Positions 5,549 to 9,767 of a stretch of DNA of 9,767 bases are shown piece after piece. Origin of the DNA: Bacteroidales bacterium (GTDB lineage: Bacteria; Bacteroidota; Bacteroidia; Bacteroidales; NBLH01); contig JALWNR010000390.1 of the NCBI GenBank assembly GCA_027083715.1, positions 6,073 through 15,839 of the forward strand, read 5' to 3'. The notes under the pieces were generated by a model. That model searched no databases. It worked only from the letters and a program-made list of their open reading frames with translations, and was not told where the DNA came from. Position 1 is the first letter of the stretch. Each line of letters opens with the position of its first letter. Made by a program: the position numbers and the translations under genes.

Positions 5549-7459
5549 CTATTCAGTTTTATTAAATTCTTCTTTTTCAGCAAGGTATTTATCTAAAAAA
5601 TTTAGTATTTTTTCGTAGCCTTCTATTTCATTTTCGGTTTTTCTAAAACCATGTCCTTCGTCTTCAAATACCACATATTCAACAGGTACTCCATTTTTCT
5701 TTACGGCTTCCACCATTTCGTCCGATTCTACTTTTAATACGCGCGGGTCTTTAGCTCCTTGCAGTACCATTAGAGGTTTCGTAATTTTGTCGGCATGAAA
5801 CAGTGGTGATATTTTATACAAATAGGCAGAATCGGTTTCAGGATTACCCATTTCTTTGTACAATGCTTTGCGATAGGCTTCCCACCAAGGGGGGATATTT
5901 TTAAGTGTTCGCAGCCAATTGGTTACACCAAAAATATCTACTCCTGCTTTAAATGCATCGGGCTGAAATGCCAGAGCTGCTACTACCATATATCCACCGT
6001 ATGAACCTCCTAAAATTCCTACTTTACTTGTATCTGCCCATCCGGTACTTGCCATATATTGTTTGGCATAAATGCAGTCTTGTAAATCATCTTCTCCGTG
6101 GCGCATGTCATCCAACTCACTAAAAGTTTTTCCGTAGCCGCTGCTACCGCGATTATTAACCGCTATAATTGCATAGCCGTGATTTACCAGATATTGGATT
6201 AGGGCACTGTAACCAATGCGCGATTGTCCACCCGGACCTCCGTGTACCCAAACGATTGCAGGTGCTTTATTATCAGCTGTTGCACTGTGCGGCTTATAAA
6301 GTATTGCCGGAATTTCCAATCCATCAAAGGATTTATAACGAACTACTTCGCCTTTTACCAAATCATCAGGATTAATTTCGGGGTTCATGGAGTTTGTTAG
6401 CTTTTTGTAGGTTCCGCTTTTAAAATTATACACGTATAAATCAGGTGTAGCATTTGACTGAGACAGATAAAAACTCATGTTTTCCTCACTGCGCGAGATT
6501 GTTACTTCAATCACATTGGCTCCTTTAAAATCAGGAAACTCAACTTCTTTACCATCATTTTTATTATCAAAAATTCTGATTTTTGTTTGTGCATCCTGAT
6601 TAATTCCAACTACAAAATAGCGTTCGTTGTGAGAGTGATAAGCGTAGCTTATATCCCAATTGTCTTTATATACTTCGGTGGTTTCTCCTGTTTCCAGATT
6701 ATATTTCATTAAATAGATAAACTCACTGTCTTTATCCGTCAGATAGAATAAATATTTTCCGTCATTACTGAACTCAACAGGCGAAAAATTAATGTTTCCA
6801 CTATGCTCTGAGAGTAATTTGAGTTCCTTAGTTTCTCTATCATACAAAAACATATCCGAGTTTTGACGAATATAAGTTTTACGAAAAGCAATGTATCTTT
6901 TATCGTTTGAAATGGCGCCTACTCTGTACGCACTATCGTTTTGATAAACCAATTGTGGTTCAAAATTTTCAATATCCATTTCGTACACATCCATATATCG
7001 CTTATTGCGCTTGTTTGAGCCGTAGAAAAAAGAATTACGGTCGTGTGCCCATGAGTAGAATGTTGATCGGGCAACTGAATCAGGGGTTAAATCTTTCATA
7101 TTTCCGGCAGTATCGCGCATAAAAATATGATAAATTTCGTCTCCTTCATTATCTGCGGCAAGCAAAATACGCATATCGTCAGGGAAATAGGAAATTGCAT
7201 ACATTGCCGATTGAGTAGATTTTGTTAATTGTTCAATCTCTTTTGTTTCAATATTCATTGAATAGGCATTGTAAACACCTGATTTATTACTTGTAAAAAG
7301 TATGTATTTTTCATCGGGAGAGAATGCACCGCCACGAATATCGGTATTTTTCATAAATTGTTTTATGGTATATTTTTTTACTTCGCGGGCTTTTTCGCTT
7401 TGTTTGCAAGCAGATAAAAAACTTGCCAGAGCAATGGTAAAAATAATCAGTTGCTTCAT
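5549..7459 (-). CDS. S9 (prolyl oligopeptidase) family serine peptidase, predicted lipoprotein
   Basis: This is a 636-residue peptidase. The N-terminus is a lipoprotein signal: MKQ, a hydrophobic run, then the lipobox LSAC with the lipidated cysteine at C18, so the mature enzyme should be membrane-anchored outside the cytoplasm. Residues about 35-370 form a beta-propeller of PD40/TolB-like blades (repeated patterns such as AFSPDEKYILFTSN and FSNDGKYLFYLTD). From about 390 there is an alpha/beta hydrolase domain with HGGPGG at 406-411 (oxyanion region), the nucleophile S486 in GGSYGGY, the acid D571 in GAKDPRV and H603 in DEGHGF. The triad is complete and the length normal, so it should be active. 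Such enzymes release di- or oligopeptides, or act as acylaminoacyl peptidases; the propeller limits substrate size. It has its own promoter and terminator, so it is probably monocistronic. Confidence 0.93.
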   Translation of the reverse strand: MKQLIIFTIALASFLSACKQSEKAREVKKYTIKQFMKNTDIRGGAFSPDEKYILFTSNKSGVYNAYSMNIETKEIEQLTKSTQSAMYAISYFPDDMRILLAADNEGDEIYHIFMRDTAGNMKDLTPDSVARSTFYSWAHDRNSFFYGSNKRNKRYMDVYEMDIENFEPQLVYQNDSAYRVGAISNDKRYIAFRKTYIRQNSDMFLYDRETKELKLLSEHSGNINFSPVEFSNDGKYLFYLTDKDSEFIYLMKYNLETGETTEVYKDNWDISYAYHSHNERYFVVGINQDAQTKIRIFDNKNDGKEVEFPDFKGANVIEVTISRSEENMSFYLSQSNATPDLYVYNFKSGTYKKLTNSMNPEINPDDLVKGEVVRYKSFDGLEIPAILYKPHSATADNKAPAIVWVHGGPGGQSRIGYSALIQYLVNHGYAIIAVNNRGSSGYGKTFSELDDMRHGEDDLQDCIYAKQYMASTGWADTSKVGILGGSYGGYMVVAALAFQPDAFKAGVDIFGVTNWLRTLKNIPPWWEAYRKALYKEMGNPETDSAYLYKISPLFHADKITKPLMVLQGAKDPRVLKVESDEMVEAVKKNGVPVEYVVFEDEGHGFRKTENEIEGYEKILNFLDKYLAEKEEFNKTE

Positions 7460-7523
7460 ATTGCTTAATTTTAAATGCTCAGTTTATTAAATATTAGAGC
7501 TTTAGGTTTTTTTGTCGAGTCTC

Positions 7524-7553
7524 CAAATTTAATAAAAAAAAATGACATTCAAA
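7524..7553 (-). promoter_or_regulatory. Candidate Bacteroidota promoter for the S9 peptidase gene
   Basis: The minus strand has TTTG at 7553-7550 and TAAATTTG at 7531-7524, with an 18-base spacer that includes a run of nine T. This matches the -33 TTTG and -7 TAnnTTTG pattern of the phylum, although the spacer is slightly short. The predicted leader before the ATG at 7459 is about 57 bases. Confidence 0.55.
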
Positions 7554-7816
7554 TTAGTTGTTTATGCTTTACAACAAATTACCGGATGATAATGGCTGGA
7601 TTAAGCCCGGCTGTGCGGAGCTGTTTTTATAGTGTAAATAAGAATTCTACCTTATCATACTTCAAAAATAAAAAGAAAAGGCATGAATAACTGTCGAGGA
7701 TGTGTAATCGCTGTTCGCTGCTTTTAATTTACCATATTCCTCGTTGAGCGGTACACAGCAGGGGCTCGTGGGAAGCGGGTGGCTTTGAACTTGATGACCT
7801 TATATTAACCAGAATA
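7554..7816. other. Intergenic region with a GC-rich patch, no gene identified
   Basis: This stretch separates the peptidase promoter from the end of the accessory cassette. I find no convincing gene, tRNA or rRNA. About 7741-7799 is much richer in G and C than its surroundings, and on the minus strand (downstream of the cassette) it is C-rich with fewer G, as might suit Rho-dependent termination. CGAGGA at 7695-7700 pairs with TCCTCG at 7738-7743. A minus-strand frame stays open for 45 codons (7799-7662) without a start codon. The patch may be a remnant of an older insertion. Confidence 0.5.
7711..7733 (+). repeat. Left copy of an imperfect direct repeat flanking the Rhs cassette
   Basis: It begins with CTGTTCGCTGC and matches 9737-9759 at 19 of 23 positions without gaps and in the same orientation. 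The two copies enclose the Rhs fragment and both small membrane-protein genes. An 11-base identity alone could be chance in a window this size; the extended match makes kinship more likely. Confidence 0.45.
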
Positions 7817-8182
7817 TCAACTTATAGTATTTTGATGTACATTATATTTAATAAACATATAAAAAGCATAACTGAGGATTGTTAGCATTATATGAATAAT
7901 AAAAATAATACGGTTTGTTTTATTGTCATATCTTTCAGCATGTTCTATTAAATTAAGATATTTTTTTCTGATTTGTAAGTAATAAAATATCACAGATGCT
8001 GCTAAGAATGTAGTAATAAAACTAAAAATATTAGGGTATTTATTTGTAATGGTAAACAATTCTAAAAGAAAGAAAATATTCATACTCCAAATAAAAACAA
8101 ATGCTTTTGAAACTCTGTTATAACTGACATTATTCCCATAAAATGCACTAAGACGATGATACATGTATTTTAAATATCCCAT
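7817..8182 (-). CDS. Small three-helix membrane protein, candidate immunity protein
   Basis: This 121-residue protein is of no family I can name. Hydrophobic segments lie at about 27-45, 50-69 and 91-112, with a basic stretch (IRKKYLNLIEHAERYDNKTNR) between the second and third, so it should be an inner-membrane protein with an N-terminal basic, tyrosine-rich region. Its ATG lies 1 bp after the stop of the preceding gene, which indicates coupled translation. It is the last gene of a three-gene set starting with an Rhs C-terminal fragment. Small multi-helix membrane proteins are known as immunity proteins for membrane-acting toxins, so that role is plausible but only inferred from position and topology. 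The gene is very AT-rich compared with the metabolic genes of the window, a sign of different origin. It ends in TGA, and no clear intrinsic terminator follows. Confidence 0.75.
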   Translation of the reverse strand: MGYLKYMYHRLSAFYGNNVSYNRVSKAFVFIWSMNIFFLLELFTITNKYPNIFSFITTFLAASVIFYYLQIRKKYLNLIEHAERYDNKTNRIIFIIHIMLTILSYAFYMFIKYNVHQNTIS

Positions 8183-8183
8183 A

Positions 8184-8615
8184 TTATCTGAAAATTTTTT
8201 CTATGAACGATGCACTGTCTAAACTTGCATCATAAAAACTTAAAATATAATAATATTTTTCTTTTCCGGTATCTACAATTAAAGTATCAGAGCCCGGATT
8301 TTTTCTTAAATGAACACCCGGGGCTACAACTTCTCCAAAATATTTTTTATCCTTAATATATACTTGTCTCCCAACAAAAAAATAATAGCTATTACCATCT
8401 TTAAGTTTTATACATTGGTTATGTTCCCAATCTCTTGCATTTTGTTCAAAATAGATAAATATTATACTAGAATTTATGCTATCTGTTTTATTTACATCTT
8501 TATATTCTCTTTTAAGTTTTTCAAATTTATTTTGATCATGATGAATAATAAAATAAGCAATAATGCCAATAATACTAAATTGAATGACTACTGCTGTTAA
8601 ATTTATTTTTTTCAT
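8184..8615 (-). CDS. Single-pass membrane-anchored small protein, candidate immunity protein
   Basis: This 143-residue protein has one N-terminal membrane anchor (about residues 6-24, after MKK), a short charged coil-like stretch (DQNKFEKLKREYKD) and then a beta-rich soluble domain from about 48 to 143. There is no lipobox and no clear cleavage site, so it is probably anchored with its domain on the outer side of the inner membrane. The segment HLRKNPGSDTLIVDTGKEKYYYIL resembles, from memory, a pattern seen in small anchored proteins of unknown function in Bacteroidota. It follows the Rhs fragment by 4 bp and precedes the three-helix membrane protein by 1 bp. Its AT-rich composition matches that neighbour. 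Immunity to the toxin-like domain, or help in its handling, is the simplest guess, but no function is shown. Confidence 0.75.
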   Translation of the reverse strand: MKKINLTAVVIQFSIIGIIAYFIIHHDQNKFEKLKREYKDVNKTDSINSSIIFIYFEQNARDWEHNQCIKLKDGNSYYFFVGRQVYIKDKKYFGEVVAPGVHLRKNPGSDTLIVDTGKEKYYYILSFYDASLDSASFIEKIFR

Positions 8616-8619
8616 ATGT

Positions 8620-9666
8620 TTATTTTGTTAATTTTATTACTATTCCATGATTTAAGCCTCCGGAAATAGCAAACGGACTTGCTCCTACGCCTATTGATAA
8701 TGTTGTTGATATGATATAATTAGGATTTCTAATAGGTTTTCCCCACGCAACCCCTGCTCCCAAACTGGGACCAACATCTATACCACCCCAAATTTTTGTT
8801 CGCTCACCCAATAACATATTACTTGTGAAATTTTTAACATTTCCGGTATAATCAATTCTACCAAACTCTAAACCTGTACTTACTTCCGGTGCTATGCCAA
8901 TATAACCAATTTCTCCATAAGGTATTATTTTTCCTGCATCGTTTCCTGCCAAAACTAAAATTCCGCCGCCATCATATTCCGTACCTCCTAATACAATACC
9001 CAAATCACCGGAAATGGCTTCTGCTTTATAGAAGGGATTTATTTTTAAAAGACCAATTCCGGTATTAGGAATAATTTCAGTAATACTATTGCGTATTAAA
9101 TAAGCATATAGCTTCATAAATGAAGAAATACCATAAACATTAATGGCTTTTTTAGGTCCGTATCCTAAATGCGTAAAACCTTCGTGTTCACTGCTACCGT
9201 CTTTCCAAACAACTTTTCCTGTTTCATTGTCAATATACCAATCCGGTGGTTTAGAAGTGTTATTGTCTGTATCATCGTTAGAATTATTATCTTTTTCTGA
9301 ATCTTCTTCTTTTTTTCCATCGCTTGCAATATGATGCAGTACTCCATTATAATATACAGGAAAAGAATACATTCCCGAAGGGTCTATCATAAGTATTGGA
9401 TTGTTTGCAGCATAAATATAAGGGCTGGCAAATTGAGACATTGGATCAATACTATGAAACCTCCCCACTTCCGCATCATAAAACCTTTTGCCGTAATCGT
9501 ACCAGCCCAGCCCAAAGTCATCTTGTAGTTCTTTGCCGTTATACAAATACTTGTTAGCTACTCTTTGCAGCGGGTTGGTATAGCTTAGGGCGTTTATTTG
9601 CAAGCCAAAAGGATAATAATGAGCTTCGCTCGTTAAATTTATAGTATGGTTTATAGGTTTTTGCAA
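8620..9666 (-). CDS. 5'-truncated Rhs-repeat core with a C-terminal toxin-like domain
   Basis: It has 348 residues from a TTG codon. The open frame extends to a TGA at 9721-9723 and has no ATG before the core. Residues about 15-98 are the conserved end of an Rhs core: YYPFG at 17-21, YLYNGKELQDD at 40-50, GWYDYGKRFYDAEVGRF at 54-70 and NNPILMIDPSG at 88-98. Full-length Rhs proteins usually exceed 1,000 residues, so all YD repeats and any secretion signal are missing. After DPSG comes an Asp/Asn-rich linker (118-139), a DWYIDNETGKVVWKDG segment (142-157) and a glycine-rich, probably all-beta region (about 200-348) with GEIGYIGIAPEVSTG, KIWGGIDVGPSLGAG and LSIGVGASPFAISGG. I do not recognise this last domain. 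It is best read as a displaced (orphan) C-terminal cassette of a polymorphic toxin. It may be silent unless recombined onto a full Rhs gene, or expressed from the adjacent repeat. Confidence 0.75.
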   Translation of the reverse strand: MQKPINHTINLTSEAHYYPFGLQINALSYTNPLQRVANKYLYNGKELQDDFGLGWYDYGKRFYDAEVGRFHSIDPMSQFASPYIYAANNPILMIDPSGMYSFPVYYNGVLHHIASDGKKEEDSEKDNNSNDDTDNNTSKPPDWYIDNETGKVVWKDGSSEHEGFTHLGYGPKKAINVYGISSFMKLYAYLIRNSITEIIPNTGIGLLKINPFYKAEAISGDLGIVLGGTEYDGGGILVLAGNDAGKIIPYGEIGYIGIAPEVSTGLEFGRIDYTGNVKNFTSNMLLGERTKIWGGIDVGPSLGAGVAWGKPIRNPNYIISTTLSIGVGASPFAISGGLNHGIVIKLTK

Positions 9667-9687
9667 TTTTTCGTTTTTATTTACTCT

Positions 9688-9731
9688 GTACTTTTGTCTT
9701 GATACAAAAGTACCAAAAAATCAAGACAAAA
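9688..9731. repeat. Two overlapping, mutually exclusive perfect hairpins
   Basis: GTACTTTTGT (9688-9697) pairs with ACAAAAGTAC (9704-9713) over a 6-base loop. TTTTGTCTTGAT (9692-9703) pairs with ATCAAGACAAAA (9720-9731) over a 16-base loop. The two stems share 9692-9697, so only one can form at a time. The element sits exactly at the truncated 5' edge of the Rhs fragment. I believe similar sequence is repeated in Bacteroidota genomes, but I cannot check this. Confidence 0.7.
9705..9712 (-). promoter_or_regulatory. Possible -7 box for the Rhs cassette within the hairpin element
   Basis: The minus strand reads TACTTTTG, matching TAnnTTTG. A TTTA lies 20 bases upstream as a poor -33 box. A start about 7 bases downstream would give a leader of about 30 bases before the TTG. 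The same TACTTTTG occurs on the + strand at 9689-9696 because of the inverted repeat, so the match may be a by-product of repeat structure. Confidence 0.3.
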
Positions 9732-9736
9732 TTAAA

Positions 9737-9759
9737 CTGTTCGCTGCATTGAATAAACC
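9737..9759 (+). repeat. Right copy of the imperfect direct repeat flanking the Rhs cassette
   Basis: It shares CTGTTCGCTGC and 8 of the next 12 bases with 7711-7733, in the same orientation. It lies 5 bases beyond the double-hairpin element, so repeat, hairpins and cassette may form one unit. It is close to the window edge, so its full extent is unknown. Confidence 0.45.
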
Positions 9760-9767
9760 ATTTAGCT

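Noticed and set aside
7608..7628. Hairpin with T-run on the + strand (CGGCT/AGCTG, then TTTTT) that looks like a terminator
   Set aside because: The stem has only five pairs including one wobble, and no + strand gene upstream needs it.
7475..7690. Possible 71-residue + strand gene in the intergenic region
   Set aside because: It overlaps the predicted peptidase promoter, has a low-complexity start and an incoherent residue pattern, and resembles no family.
8310..8600. 96-codon + strand open frame opposite the single-pass membrane protein gene
   Set aside because: It is isoleucine-, asparagine- and phenylalanine-rich, as expected from AT-rich antisense sequence. The minus-strand gene has a sensible anchor and soluble domain and tight spacing with its neighbours.
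9165..9347. Alternative minus-strand frame within the Rhs fragment (60 codons, lysine-rich) as evidence of a frameshift
   Set aside because: It overlaps the Asp/Asn-rich linker, where A-rich codons open several frames. The main frame stays open from the Rhs core to its end.
1..9767. CRISPR array, tRNA or rRNA genes
   Set aside because: No regularly spaced direct repeats, tRNA cloverleaf signatures or rRNA-like stretches were seen on either strand by eye.

Overview
The window most likely comes from an anaerobic or fermentative member of the Bacteroidota (Bacteroidales-like). The evidence is an AT-rich genome, near absence of Shine-Dalgarno sites, candidate promoters with the Bacteroidota -7 box TAnnTTTG, a four-gene ferredoxin-linked 2-oxoacid oxidoreductase of the type common in this phylum, a lipoprotein S9 peptidase, and an Rhs core segment of the Bacteroidota style (YLYNGKELQDD...GWYDYG). 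This assignment comes from recognising families, not from a database search.

Layout. Positions 1-1099 (+ strand) hold the last codons of an unknown upstream gene and a DUF6765-like protein. Its stop codon lies in the left end of a roughly 170-bp palindromic, MITE-like element (1097-1268), followed by a bidirectional terminator (1273-1301). From there to about 7.5 kb everything is on the minus strand. In transcription order these are a lipoprotein prolyl-oligopeptidase-family peptidase (7459-5549, own promoter and terminator), a PLP aminotransferase (5487-4165), and then delta, alpha, beta and gamma subunits of a 2-oxoacid:ferredoxin oxidoreductase (4023-1326). Together they suggest amino acid catabolism: peptide cleavage, transamination to 2-oxoacids, and oxidative decarboxylation to acyl-CoA with reduction of ferredoxin. 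The shared-pathway reading is inference, because the peptidase and aminotransferase are separated by a terminator.

Positions 7460-7816 are non-coding, with a short GC-rich patch. Positions 7817-9720 (minus strand) are an accessory cassette. It has a 5'-truncated Rhs core joined to an unrecognised glycine-rich C-terminal domain, followed 4 bp later by a single-pass membrane-anchored protein and 1 bp later by a three-helix membrane protein. This is the layout of a displaced polymorphic-toxin C-terminus with candidate immunity genes. The two small genes are far more AT-rich than the metabolic genes. The cassette is bounded upstream by two overlapping, mutually exclusive hairpins (9688-9731) that carry -7-like boxes on both strands, and it is flanked by imperfect 23-bp direct repeats (7711-7733 and 9737-9759). 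It is the most likely place for something undescribed.
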